From Varroa destructor (taxonomy: Eukaryota; Arthropoda; Arachnida; Mesostigmata; Varroidae): 64,000 bases of DNA. The notes beneath the pieces were generated by a model. It was given only the letters and a program-made list of their open reading frames with translations, was not told where the DNA came from and searched no databases. Shown piece by piece: positions 25,832 through 39,639 of this stretch (its first letter is position 1; every line of letters starts with the position of its first letter). Position numbers and translations under genes: made by a program. Where the stretch lies: NCBI RefSeq assembly GCF_002443255.2, contig NW_019211455.1, positions 12,504,320 to 12,568,319 of the forward strand, in the 5' to 3' direction.

Positions 25832-28755
25832 GTTTGCGCATCTCGCCTCTGGACCAAGAACTCTTGTTTAGGGCATAGCATATCGTACAACCGTTGGGGG
25901 ACTCCAGTCTGGCGGGAGCCAGGGTTAGCGTTAAGGAATTCCTGCAGTAGTCATGGCCGTCATTTCCCGTCCTTGCCCCATCAGAAACTTTGCTTTTGGC
26001 AGTTTGGACAGATTGTTCGCCCGTCCTTTAAACTCTGAATGCCCTATGCAAAGCAACTAGCGCAGTCTAAAGTGGACCTGTCGTAAGTCGTGTTGTTATG
26101 CAAGCATTACCCTGACCCTTACGTCGTCAAGCTCGCACACAACAGACGCAGCAACATGATACGCAAGAATGTACCTGATTCTGCACCTGCTGAAACATGT
26201 TGAGAGCATGGGCGATTTGCTGAAGCGATCAGCCGTAGGTTGGGCAGGACTACAACGCACAAAATAGCTCGGGAAAGGGCGACCTTTGATCCATTTATTG
26301 TTCTATTGAGTAAGGTCGATCGTGAAAACCGCTATGGCCTGGAGTTTTACGATCCCTGCCTGACGATGAAGGCCATCGGACTGTTATTTTTGCTTTGCTC
26401 TCTCTCGAAAGCTGGGTTTCATAAACCATTTTCAAGATACAGTACGACCGAAATGAATCAGCCGCCCTCACTATGAGAGAGTTCATTAAAAGTAGCAGTA
26501 ATACGAAAGCGACCTGATTACGAAGGCAGGCATAATATAAATCATCTCAGCTAGAGGAAGCCTGTAGAATGAAGGTAGAACGAACAGGCGTAACGCCTAA
26601 ACAGCGAAAGGAAAAGGGGCGCAAAAAATAACAGTGAACAAACAAACATTTGATTAGACCAACTTCAATTAAGGCAGCAGGACGTTGCTACTAGAGGCCA
26701 GGGTCCAGACAGTTCAAGACGAGTGCTATTGCTGCCTCATGATCGTTATCATATTATTAAACCCGGCAAGCTCTTTGGATATCGTGCACAGACAAGCATC
26801 CCGTCGAAATGTTTCCCTGGCACACTGAAGAACCTTAGGGTAACGTGCACTTAGAAGCGAAGTGAAGGAAGTCTATGGTTAAAGTTGTAGCAATAGAGTT
26901 GTGCGTTTGTGCGCAAAAAAATTATGTTTCATAAGCTGTCAGTCTTGCTTTAGGGCGGCGTGATGTGCACGGCTAGCTCGCATCGCCTCGAGTGCGTTGT
27001 TATGACAATTACGAGCATGCAGCCGTCGCTGTTTTCAATTTCAGAGTTGGCACATGGTTACGGTAGTTTAAAAACTCGTTAGGAAAACACCAAAAAAGCC
27101 CAACTATCGTTAATGTTGCACCGAAAACGGGCTTTTACGGATTTATTCACACAGTACTAATGGCCAGAGAAGATACAAATGAAAGGGAAGTTAATCCAAT
27201 CAATTATAAATTGAAATACGAGTGAACACGCATATTGGATCTTGCTTCTTAGCAGCAGCTAAATAGCCAGCGTGCTGATTTACGACAGGCGTAACAGACG
27301 TTATGAACAGTGGCCGAACTGCTAGAATCAAACACGTCAAGATTATAAGAGAAGCTCTCATCTAGCATAACAAGCGTCAAAAAACAAAAGTGAAATTGGT
27401 GTAGATAAAGTGCTTTAAAGTATATGAGTTTGTTACCTAAAGGCGAGGAAACTAAAGCAGGTTGCAAGCCTTGACAGAAGGTGATTGCGCTACAGGAGGA
27501 GCTAAGAAGAAACCAACCACTGCTGAAGTGTACCTATATCCACCTCCCAGAGAGGACCGTTATGGTGAAATAAATATTTATTGGTTTAGTTAGCTAAATT
27601 TTTTATCACAAACACACACACATCTTTGTTCACATACAGCTTAAATTCGAAACGAGAGCCTTTTTACCACACCATGGGGTTACATTTGGAATGAACCTAC
27701 TGGGGATTTTGACGTATCACCCCAAAGATAAGGCAGCTCCAAGCACTTCTGCATGGCTTTAACAAATCTGTGAACAGTTAGGCGGATGTGTCTCACCGAC
27801 ATGCGGTAAACCGTGTGATTACCCACTGTTGTAATTACGTACGGTGCTACCGGCGATCGGGTTATATATATCTCAGCAGCTATTCGACATCTGAAGTTCG
27901 ATGCAACGCTCATATTTTTGGTTCTTGTTTGAGCTTTTAGTTGGTGCAGTGATTATTTTGTGTGACTTAGTGCGAAAAAGGGAAGCAAGTGGTATTAGTG
28001 GGTAGCAGAAGTGAAACATAGCGTAGGTAAGAACATTCTTTATTAGTTTTGCCTATTAAATTATTGAAGGCAAGTTTTACTTCAAAAAATTCTAAGTTGT
28101 TGGCAATAAGGAAGGTATAGGCTTGTATCTGATTCCATTCTATTGTTATTGTTTGGAAATTTCATCGCAAATCAAATCTCATTTATTCACTTGTTGCTTG
28201 CGGCAAGAAGCAATACGCTTTACGTGTACGTACAGACTAGCAACACAACGTATATGCAACATATATGCGACATGTACGCTCTGTACATACGAAGTACCAA
28301 AGTAACAGTATTAGTATAACGTATACAACAAACGAGACACAACAATCGTTTTAGTATATTAACAATGTTAATTGTCAAGAACCTCTGGAGAGCCGCGACT
28401 CTTGGAACAAGGGGCTTCAGTATCTATGGGGAACTGCGTTAGGCGTGAAAAACTTTGCCCTATACATTACAACCTATAGAGCTGCATTGCTCGTTGTTTC
28501 TTACCTGAATAAATTGAAACCTCGTGTAAAAAAAGCCCTCATAAAAGTAGGTCTGCTTGTAAAATAAAACTCATTATATTTACGATAAACTCACTTTTCT
28601 AGCTGTGCACAATTCACTATGCTAATGACAAGGGTGGGATCAAAAGGCACAAACGGCCGACCTCTGGGTCCAATGTATTTTGAGCTTATCTTGTTAAAAT
28701 TTCCACCCCAAAATTCTGTAACTGCACGCGAAGCTTATTACTCGGACGTCGCTTA

Positions 28756-29116
28756 CGATCCGATTTAAAAACTGCATTTTGTACATCGTGTCTAATTATT
28801 CAGCTACTCTGTCATCGGCACTGTCCTAACCACTACTTTTTGTTCTATAAATTCCAACTCTTTCCCTTCGTTTGCCGCGCAGCAAAGAGCTCTCCAACAG
28901 CACCCTGCATCGATGGGCTGGGTCGGCGAGATCCTGCAGCTAAAGGACAATTGACTTGTCTTCTGACGCCATATCCTCCATTTTAGTAAGAGTGTTACGA
29001 CCTTCTGGGTCTATATACAATGCTTTGATCGAGTACATCCTTTCGTACTCCTGACGTGCTTTCCTGTACGTGTCATCCATAAACGTAAGTAGGTAACTTT
29101 CCGATCCGATTTAAAA
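28756..29116 (+). repeat. 15-bp direct repeats flanking the candidate exon at 28940-29080
   Basis: CGATCCGATTTAAAA occurs at 28756-28770 and again at 29102-29116, with no similarity beyond the repeat ends. Confidence 0.9.
28940..29080 (-). CDS. Candidate terminal exon, unidentified minus-strand gene
   Basis: 46 codons plus TAG read MDDTYRKARQEYERMYSIKA, then LYIDPEGRNTLTKMEDMA and SEDKSIVL-stop. The peptide is hydrophilic with regular coding-like codon choice. It stays open upstream for a few codons, but no pyrimidine-rich acceptor is visible. It is flanked by two identical 15-bp repeats (28756-28770 and 29102-29116). Family not recognised. Confidence 0.3.
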   Translation of the reverse strand: MDDTYRKARQEYERMYSIKALYIDPEGRNTLTKMEDMASEDKSIVL

Positions 29117-29342
29117 GTTGTTCCGTAAATTATTTTCAAACTTTATGCAAACATTATGCTCCATAGTTCAATTGAGATTAAGTCTTTTGTGTAATGCTAG
29201 CTTTAGGGTAAACCGATAGAAAGCAGTACTACGTCCCTATACAGAAACGCCTTTTTTATTATCTATAGAGAAAAAAAAATACACGATAAACATATTTAGA
29301 ACCTGATGGCGACAATGAGACTATCGAATGCTATTATAACCT

Positions 29343-29543
29343 TTAGATTTTTCTGGTAAAGGTGGCCTTTTCAATGACTCTACCAAGTGTTTTCCGGATC
29401 AGACGCCGATTAGCGGCATAGCATTTCCAACAATAAGGGAATACATGACGAACTTTGGCAGAACTTTGGTGTCTTCTTAAGTAATGAGCTGTTGAGCTTT
29501 TTATGTTTTTTATTTTCGACCCACATTGCCTGCTAGGTAACAT
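29343..29543 (-). CDS. Weak candidate ORF with zinc-finger-like spacing
   Basis: 66 codons from ATG at 29543 to TAA. It contains AHYLRRHQ followed 13 residues later by FPYCWKCYAANRRL, which resembles the end of one C2H2 finger, a linker and the start of the next. The histidines expected after RRL are missing, so no intact finger exists. Short enough to be chance. Confidence 0.12.
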   Translation of the reverse strand: MLPSRQCGSKIKNIKSSTAHYLRRHQSSAKVRHVFPYCWKCYAANRRLIRKTLGRVIEKATFTRKI

Positions 29544-30087
29544 TCATTTAGCATAACGAGAACACATATCCACAAATATTTCGCGTAAACATGTTTAAAT
29601 AAAACGTGCAGAAAATGCACCTGTTTGATGAGGTCCCCCACCCCCCCCCCCTAAAATATAAGAAATAAGCAATTATTTATTTTGCCCACGATGAAATATA
29701 ATAAAGTTATATTCAAAGAGGGAATATTTTTCTACTTCACGTTTTAATATCACGAACATTTCAATTTACCGCACTTCTTTCAATAGAAATTCAATAAACT
29801 GGGACAATTTTCAACTGCCCATTTCTCAGACTTCGTTATAGCCATAGGCATGGCGGGTACATGACAGGGCAGCGGCGGATCAGGGCTATCGAACGATATA
29901 GGGGTCTTCTTATGTTTTCTTTTAAGGATATCGTCACAATTGAAGAAAGACTCAAATACCATTTCACTCCATCCTTGTTTGAAATATTTATAGGACGGTT
30001 AGGCAATTCCTACGGCAATCGACTGCAGTCTAAGGATGAACATTTCTTTTAACTACGTATTAGATACAAGCATTACACTCATTATAC

Positions 30088-30266
30088 TCATCCTCTCAGC
30101 TTTGAAGTAACTTTGTTTCTAACGCCACAATCAGTTAAGATATCGAGAGTCAGTTTCCTGTAACAGGCTGAAGCCTCTTCTGTACTTAACGCCGCCATAA
30201 CTTCAAGTCCTTTCCGGAGATCTGCTGACGCTTTCAAACGTATGATGTGTTGCGGTTCGGGTAATC
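30088..30266 (-). CDS. Candidate exon, unidentified minus-strand gene
   Basis: Open frame after a pyrimidine-rich acceptor (ACCCGATTGCCAG), reading LPEPQHIIRLKASADL, RKGLEVMAALSTEEASACY and RKLTLDILTDCGVRNK to TGA at 30088. It looks helical and protein-like. It could belong with the open segments at 28940-29080 and 31050-31173 on the same strand, though the phases of the latter do not join directly. Confidence 0.25.
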
Positions 30267-31049
30267 CTGGCAATCGGGTAAAATAGAGGTCCGGAAAAGG
30301 CCAAGGAGATGCGGAATTATTTACAGGTCCATGGCGTTTTAGGGACCTAGAGCAACACAGTAACTCATGTGAGTACATCATTTGATGTACTTATTGAGCT
30401 TATCAACCAACAGCTTCTATAGTAGCTCCGATATAAGGTATCTGCGAAGATGGAGACGCTTTCGGGAATGTTGGAAGAATCTAAGTTAATTTTTAATATT
30501 CGTTTATGCTGTAAGCTTATTGCATGCCCAATTAATGGAAGCGAAAGAGCTTTCCACAGGTGATTCTATTTAGCTCGTCGTCCAATTCCGAGACAGCATT
30601 GGCTCGAAGAGATGTAACAAGCTATCCTTAATTATTAGTCGTATGGTCAATTCTATGAAATTGACGTGCACTACTTGCCTTAGCCTTGGATTCATAGAGC
30701 TGTTTTTTAGACGCTTTATTCACGAAAATTAGCTATTTGTATCAATTGTGTGTATCGAAAAATATGTCATATAGGGTACCGTTTCTCACAATCTATCTCT
30801 AATGACCCTTCGCATCAATATTCGTACTAGGCTATGTTGAATAATAATGTTTCCAAATCTAATATACCAATTTTCATGTGGCTCTTGAAAATTTACGATT
30901 GCCATTGGCAAAGGTTCACACGAAGGTCCATCAAGACAAACAAAGCCGACCGCTGCTAGCAATAAGATTATCGAGCCAAATGCCCTGCGTTCTAAGTCGG
31001 CAGCCAACTGCTGTCAGCGAACACAGATGTAACCGAGGCCACCACGTAC

Positions 31050-31173
31050 CTGTTCACTGTATTGCTTCAATAACCATCTGGCGGCAATGAATTTCGCAGA
31101 GGGCCACCAATGCCGTACGGCTCCAACATGGTCCTTCTTTTTCTGATAAAAGGGCGGCCCTCCTTCGTCATGC
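31050..31173 (-). CDS. Candidate internal exon, unidentified minus-strand gene
   Basis: 124 nt between the acceptor CCTTACTACAAG and the donor CAG|GTACGT. It reads HDEGGPPFYQKKKDHVGAV and RHWWPSAKFIAARWLLKQYS, ending EQ. Both splice sites are good and the peptide is rich in aromatic and basic residues with no low-complexity bias. I do not recognise the protein. Confidence 0.3.
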
Positions 31174-31399
31174 CTTGTAGTAAGGAAAGTGCGCAACCTT
31201 CTGTCAACTTACGGGAGAAGATATCGACAAACGCTTCGCATGAAAACACTTTTAAACGAGTATGGCTTTGAATTGGTTCGGCCCGTACGCACCTATATTA
31301 CGGCCACAAGCGTAGTGTCGAAAAGAGATCAAAGGAGTTTCACGAGAGGAGGCATACATTTAACGGGTTATCAGATTGTGACCAATGCTTAACTCTGCT

Positions 31400-34300
31400 G
31401 AGAACATTTTCACATGAACCTTTGGAGCACCATTCGCAAGACAGGAAGCGATACATACGATAAAAGCAACAGGCTTTGTGGTATGTGACAAAAGCAGTTA
31501 CACAACGTTTACCGGTTTTGCCATTTTGGTCATGCTACGCTCTTCTATTACGATACGTTTATGTATAAAAAAAAATCTCTCGCATATTAGCATAGTCCCG
31601 CCGTAGCTTGGAATTGAATTCTAAAGGGTCTATCTTCTTAGGTCCTTTATTCTTTGCATAAGCAATTTTTTACATTATCGTAATATGAGATTCAGGCTTG
31701 CGATTATCCTCTGTAAAGACTGTTTATTATTACCAAAGCTTTTCCTTGACCGGTCGGCTCCTTGTCGTCGAGCTATATCTTTGTTTACTATCATGTGTCC
31801 AGGTAATGGGCCCATGGACAATGGTGTCCCCATGTAAGGGGTTCACTGTCGTGCAGTTCCAACGTTGCTTTTTCATTGAGTGATTCGTTGGATTCTCATT
31901 TATAACAATACTAGAAGAAATGTAATGAAAACCGCGCGAAGAGGTTAATGTGACTACAAGGCAGTGAAATATAGATTTGGAGGGTATTTTTAAAAAAAAA
32001 AATATTCAAAATAGTGAACGACCGCTATATATCACATTCTGTTACTGCCACAACTCACATAGAATGTGTATTATATTTATACCATTATATTGAAGGATAA
32101 GTCACATCGAAAGTTTTTTTATTCTATGTAAAGTACTGATATATTTGGCGGTACGTCTGACTCTGGCCTTAAGGATGCTTACCATTGGAGAAGGAATTCT
32201 CACACAAGGCGCCTATCACTGACTTTGAAAGAATGATCCTTGTCCGAATACTCTGCAAGCAGACCAAACTCTTTTTCTTCACATAGCGCTTGAATGTCGA
32301 GTTAGCTTAGAAGAACACACGCTGAAGAAATGGGATTGGCAACGATCCTGGCCCGTAACCCTCGGAGCACTACAGATGTGTACTCCGGTAACATATCTCT
32401 AGTGTTTGTTTTCTTTGCGAGCCAGGTCAAGAAGCAATCTACCGTCAGTAACAGTGGACACTACGTAAATACGTGAGAAAACCACCAAGTTCCGTAAGGC
32501 GCTTCCGTGACCCCTTCAAACGGCGGGAATATTCAAGTATCTTCATAGATTAAGGCTGACCTAACAAAAAGGAATTGCGGTATCCTATATTGCCGGTGAT
32601 GGCCCTTATATGATCACTGTTCTGAATGGAAACATTGACTAGCATCTCCATGAGGGATCCTTTCAATGGAAATCGTCACGGGAGTTATCTCAGTATATCA
32701 AGTGTTGACACACCGTTCCTTTCCATTCTATCACCTGTGCTTTTCTACCTAGATGCATTGTTGTCTTAGTGGCGCAAGTTCTGTCATCGTTTTTACTATA
32801 ATGCGACCGAATGGAACTTCAGACGAGTATCGATGCTGCTGAGAGCGCAAATTCGTCCTGCGTCTTCGGTCACATAACTCATTAAGAATACAAAGCTGAG
32901 AGGTACGACCGACGACCGTGTGTAATTTTTTTGTTTTTTTTTTAGCATATATGTGGGAGCATACGGTCGAACGATATACTAACGATTGCTTTAGTAGTGA
33001 TTGTCCACAGAAAAAAAGCAGAGAGAACGCATATCTTACGCATGTGAGTATATCATCGAATCGTTCTTAGTCACTTTTGAAGTTATGATTTATAATTTTT
33101 AAAGGAAAAAAGCATTTCTTCATGAAGGCGGATGTCCAGTTCAGTACACTGATGGTAAAGTACATATGACGTAACGATGATAAAGGAAAAGAAAATTCGT
33201 TATACGGAATGGCAAGTAAATAAGGCCTACGATTTAAATGTGTTTTCGCCTACGCTCGTTTAGATTGATATATTCAATATATATATATATATATATATAG
33301 CCGTAAAAAGGCTTTAAAAGAATTGTTCTCCAGATTTCGCTTGGCAACGTTGGGAGCATCTGGATTTCGTTAAGCGAAATAACATCTAATGCAACGGTTG
33401 AAACTAGATTCAACACGCTGAACAATGTTGTACACTATTAGTATTCGATCAGCGCTTTAAGGCGCCGATCTCATACAGCACGTAAGTTGCGAGGCTGATC
33501 TGCTGAAGTTAGCATCGTTCTGCTAATTTAAAGACGGTTACTTGCGTCAGTTTTACGGCAAAGTGTTAGATTTGTTATTGAGACTGGTAAGTAATACAGT
33601 GATAGGGATTGGGCTTTTGTTCGGTTTGTCTCTATAACTTACGACATCTCTAATAATAAACGTCTGCTCCCTGTGCTTTGTGCACTTACGCCCTAATACA
33701 CCGTTGAAAATCCACTAACGATTTAGATTTATATCAATGCTATTACTACTTCAGTTATAAATATAATTTAACATCTCACACAATACCAGATACTGTACAA
33801 TAACAGAGTCTACTATTGACGCACGATGTGACGCCTCAGATAGCATGGCGTTATGTGCTACAATGCAATCATTTGACGGTCTTTTCGATCAAGCATGTTT
33901 GTCTTGAAATGAATTTTTCTAGCCCATACTATCATACAATATAGTTAGCTTTTTAACCTGAAATAAGCTCGACGTAACAAAATCACTATACTCTTCTAGT
34001 AGGTTATTGGAATACTCTCAGCGCTGCCGAAAAAGCTTAGATACTGACGACGTTTGTAGCATGGTGATAATTCTTCCAGGGCTAAACGAAAGGATATGAA
34101 AAGCAATATCACTTTAAGTTGGTACGATCTGGTCAAGTAACGAAGCAACACCACCGAAAAAACAAGCACACCGTCATGCTAGGTCACTGACTTGTCTCGA
34201 AGAAGAAGTGTCTGTCAGGGGTGCTCTGTACACAGAAAAATGAACGTTATAATTAAGTTAAACAACCCTGTCGGTACATCCAATATCTCGCATAGAAATA

Positions 34301-37300
34301 AATCGAGAGGACACTCATTGTCAGACACTTATTCATCCGTAGACCTTGCTTATCAGGAATACAACTGAGGGGCTTTTGTGAAGACCGAGCTAATCGAGAA
34401 TCGAGTGGGTAAGTCAACCCAATTATGCTATCGGCTGTCTTTCTGGGGGATTCGGCAGGACATTACGGCCGACACCTTCCTCCCGACGAAGAGAGGTACA
34501 GCTTTATAGATACCGGCGCGCTCAAAGCAAATTAAAAATGAGTCGTCACCATTCGAGCTCATTATTGGTTGTTTTCATTGCGCTTGCACCTCGTCTACAA
34601 TTTGGAAGAACAGCGTCAGCATTCGTATAATGATCGACTGTGGACTCAATTTTTCAACGAAGAAAAAAGCCTGTTATTTGGTTAAACTATACTGAAAATA
34701 GATGTAAGCTATAAATTCGAATACTATAAAAATTCGTATGTCTGTCTGATAAACAGTAGGGAGTCTTTCTTTAGTTATTTTCGCCTATTGCCTAAGGTAC
34801 CTTATTGTATCTGAAATTAACCGAAGCTCCCAAGTAATGATCAAACAAAACTTGGTACATAGTGCTGTTTTGGACTTTTAGGCGAAACAAGTCTTTCTTT
34901 ACAGAGCCTGCACAGTCCTTATGCGCTTTTAATCGGCGATGAGGTCAACAGCTTCCCAGGTTTGCCTAATAAACCATTTCAGCTCACGACGCGCAGACAG
35001 CGAAAAAGTAGACTGTAAAAAGGACATTGCGAGCTCCGCGCGGTACAACGAAATCTTATAGGCGATTCTTTACTGGGCCGCTGACGAGAAAAATCGTCTT
35101 AGAGCCTTCACTGACGAAGACCGAATATGCGCAGGCAGGCTGACGCCTGCACGCTGCGAAGCTGTAAACATTGAATTTCATTGAGATTAGCTCGTGACAG
35201 AAAGTTCGAGCAACACGGCCAGCCTGATTATTTTGTTAATGATGTAATAACTGATTGATCGTAGGTCATGTATTTTTATTGAAGTGCAACAAACGCGAAA
35301 CCTTGCGGCGTATATGTTTATCTATTGTTGGTGCGTAGGCAATAGCATATAAATGGAAAATGAATAGAAAATGTTCTACAACCGAACTACAACCTTCGAC
35401 GTAAGGACGTTCACAACCATACAATTTATTATAGTCACCAATAATACTCTGAAGGCACGGCGATGCTAAGGAAGACTAGCCTCTAAAGCGACCACTTCTA
35501 TATTGTGAGTACCCATACGCCTTTCTCCGGTGAACATTTGCGGAACGTTGTTCTAAGCAATGTTCCAGGTAGCTATCCTTGAATCCATTTTTTTTTGAAT
35601 CCAACAAAGTCACTTAGGTTTTATCTATTTTAGCAAAATGGCTAGTAAGGAACGGCTTGAATATATGATTCGATAAATCCAACAGTTGCGGTTTTACCGC
35701 ATTTTTACACGGAATTCATAATGTCTAAAAGGCTGTTGATTAATACACGGAAGGAAAACAGGCGAGCAGTGGCCAAAAAGACCGCTCGGATACGGGTCTA
35801 TTCGTACTAAATGTCTACTAAAGCGAATGAAGATCTCTTATTTGCCTTTAGGATTGATTTTAAAGAGTTCATTATAAACGAGCGGACGACCTAGTGGATG
35901 CAGGTTTTAGGAGTCCATGTGAGCTAATAAGATTGGCTTTGTTCCTAGCGCATATGTGCTACGGCAACGTTTTATGGTAAGTACTCAAGCTATCAAAAAG
36001 CATCTAACTAGATAAGCGGAGCCCTATAATTGCCAAGAAGCCAATTGTTATCATTAATCTTTGTACACTTTCGATTGTAGATGTGCAACGGTTGGAAAGA
36101 GCCAGCGAAGTATTATATATCAAGATAAAATTAAGAGGATGCTAACTAGAAAACAAAAATGACAAAAAATTGAGGTCAACTTAAAAATTTTAACATTCGG
36201 CTTGCTTCATTATATCAGATGCTTTTTTGCCTAAGTCCCTGTTCTGGTTCTCATTTTCGGCTCAAGCCTTCCGATTTTTTTACTCGGCTGACTGGATAAT
36301 CGATTAGATGCCATCCGCTACTCTAGAATACGGACTCATTCACCTCCAATGATAAGAACAGCGATTTTAAAATAAATTAACGAATGTCTTATTTTGGGCA
36401 TAACAATGTTACGAATAAGTTACTCAAAAAAAATACCGTGTTGGCACCCTCTCTCAGTTGTCATGGCGATGCTTTTTTCAGGGTCCCAACTGGAGGGTCA
36501 CGGTAAACCGAAGACCGCATATCTGCACCGTTTCCCTACACGCTCCTTCGGCCGGCCCACGGCTACGCGGAGTCAACCCAAATACTGTTTTCAATGTGTA
36601 AACCTGACTTGTCCTGTAGCATTTGCCGATAACGTGTGAGGCATATGGTAATTTAAAAATGAGGCCGCGAATACAAGCTAGCTCTCTGACTGTGACACGA
36701 ATTTTAAAGATAAGCGTCGTTAGTTAATACGAAACCCTCAGAAAAACCATACCCGGACGAATCCGATCAAACGAATGTGTCGGTTCTTGCCCGTTATAAG
36801 GCACTTAAAAGTTGCTAAACTTCCAGCTATTTTAAACGGACCCACCAATAAAATCATCTCTAGTTGGCCGTTTTAAATCATGTCTATTGAAATCTGCCCA
36901 TCGATAGCTTCCGCAATCCGAATTCGTTGGCTCTGCCTTCAGAATCAGGCCGCAATGTTTTCAAGAAGGATATGACATTCTCAGTGTAAAGGGGTTCCGA
37001 GGAACTTCATTACGGAACTGTCCCTAATGCCAGTTGGCCATCGGTGCCGCACCAGCAGTGAGTTTATTTTCAGTCGATTATGTAAGACACGCATTAAGAC
37101 GCGAGGTACGAACGAACATGCGAAGCAGGCATATATGGCATTACAGCATCTTTATTAGCATGAAAATCATGAAAAAAGAGGCCACACATAAATTGCTGAA
37201 CCTTAGGCAAGGTTGAGGTTTGCTAACACGACCTTAAAACAGGTTGCGGTGGGTCGCTGACTTTCATCAGACGTGCTTTAAGCGCGTACGACGCTCTGAC

Positions 37301-39600
37301 ACTTAATTCAGTCCCGAATCTCGTTTGCATTCAAGCTACTGTAAAGCGCGCCGTGTTCATCGGATTGACGCGCGGTGGATCACTTAACGTTGAGTGTTCA
37401 ACAAGATAATCTTATTAATTGATGTTATGCAGTATTAATCGACGGACGCCCAATAGGCCTTGATCACGTCTAGCGTTCCCCATAATTTTCGTACTACAAA
37501 ACTGTTCTGATTGTATAAATTTGCAATGATTTCTCTAAAAAAAAAAAAAAAAAATCGTCGAGGCAAAAGTAGTTTTAAACCATTGGTAATTCTTCGATAG
37601 AAGCGGCAGTATATATAGTAAGCTAGATAAAAAAAGGCTAGAAACGTAATTGAGCGTTCAATTGTGTTACTCTATTGGGGAGCGTAGATGATTGTCGGTA
37701 TTGGACAGTTTCGCCTGGATGCGTTCGCATTAATTATATTTTACTAACGTAAACATAACGTTAAAGATGGCTAGATATCGAGCGATAACGCCCGATTTTT
37801 TGTTATTATTTAGCTTTACTATATGCTACTTTACTATGATTTTTGGACATCGTGCACCGCTCACTGGGGCACACGAGCACGCGTTCCGAACAGGCGGGCG
37901 CTCATGCCGTTTATCATACAGAACTTAATCGTCCGGATAACCACTATAAATGAAACGGACCAACAAATGATGGACTCGAATTGGCACTTTGTTCATTTTA
38001 CATTTTACTTGGATATTTAGAGTTTTCAACAAAGAAGGGTCGTGCGGAGCATTCGAGACATTCGGATTTCACAGTATTTACCTTAAAGCAAATGGACCAT
38101 ATTTAAATTGGCTAAATGAAAAAACCTTTTAAGGCACAAGGATTGATAGGTTTAAACAAACGGCTGTTTATAATGGGCCCTCGGTCTATAGCAGAAACTC
38201 AGCAAGAAAGAAATGGGCCGGTACATTGTCAAAGTTTAGTGTATTATTTGCCGGTTGAGTATAGTTTTGTGAAACATATCAAACTGCATTGGCTTTCCGC
38301 GGAATTACGACAGCGGGACAAATCCTGTTTAGAGCGTCCCCGAAGGGTTAAAAGAAGGCAGATGCCGCACCTACGTCTATCGTCTTTTCAGGGAAACTGC
38401 GGAAGAACAATGTTCTTGAAGACACTGTCGCGTGTCGCTCGATCGGACGTTCGGCTTAACAGACGAAATCTAGAAGATGAAGCTGAAAGCGCGTCATTTT
38501 CCTTCATGTATATCGCATTCAAAAGATAAGATTTGGGTAATTCTCATGGAGAGTCATTCCTATTAGCTTCTCGTTGTTCCTGTCTGCCTGCTTCAATGAA
38601 CACAGACTACCGCCTATTACAGCGGTATTGGACAATAGAATTAGGCCACTGGATATAAAGCTAGCAACAAGAACCATTACCATTTTCCGAGACAAAGAGT
38701 AAGTAACTCGATTTATGAGTAAGTTAATTTCCATAGACTATGAACTAGAATTATATTTTACATTGAATTATCATTTAGCTTGTTATTCGTTTATGTGCTT
38801 CAACTTTCAGTGATATAGTTAAACATGTTTATACAATATGTACATACGTGATTTTTAAAAACACAGTTAAGGTATACATAGTACTTGCTGGTTTCTGAGA
38901 CACTTTTGCGGCGTGTTAACAGGTCGATTTCATGGTTCCAAATTTGACGGCCACGTAAATCAGTTATTTGTGCCTAAACGTGACAGTTAGCAGCTATCCA
39001 GACGCAAGGATACATTGGCCGTGCGGCACAATGTGTAATAAATTTCTCTTCATAATATCAATACCAATTGACGCTGCTGTGGTCAAGCTGGTGCCGTTTG
39101 TAATTGCGCTTGCTGCACTCTAATGAGGTGAACTAGCTGAACCGAAGTCTGAGACCATTTTGCTAAAACGGCAAATAAACGCAGAGTAAAAGAGACATGC
39201 GGCTACTGAAGCCGACCTCGAAAAAGGTTAATGGGCATGTCTTGACAAATGGTCCGACTGAGAACAGATCAAAACAAAATCAACCCACTCAGCACTAGCC
39301 CACCCCTGGGCTAACTAGACAGTATCTGTTTCAGCAAATTCAAGACCGAGCAATCAGCGATCGACTACAAGACACGAGATAGACTCTGAAGTCTCAAATT
39401 GTTAGATTGGAAAGAAAGTTCCCCCGTTAAAAAAATACCTTCCCCAACCTGTAGCTTACTTTCGATTTACAGCTCGAAAGCGACTTTCCTGCTCTATTAG
39501 CGTCATATAAAGATGCTGTATTGCGTCAACTAGAAAGAGCTCTTCAAAATTGCGCGTTCTAAATGGGAAAAACATGCCTTTTCAATATACTTTGCTCTAT
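31400..39600. other. No recognisable gene
   Basis: The 137-codon plus frame at 38116-38529 has no motif, no clear splice context and a length compatible with chance. The N-terminal part of the mariner relic probably begins in the last few hundred bases but is unreadable. Confidence 0.5.
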
Positions 39601-39639
39601 ATATCTCTTCGAGTTCGTACTGTTACCGAAACAACCCAG

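Noticed and set aside
38116..38529. 137-codon plus-strand ORF
   Set aside because: A few frames of this size are expected by chance in 64 kb at this base composition, and no motif or splice context was seen.
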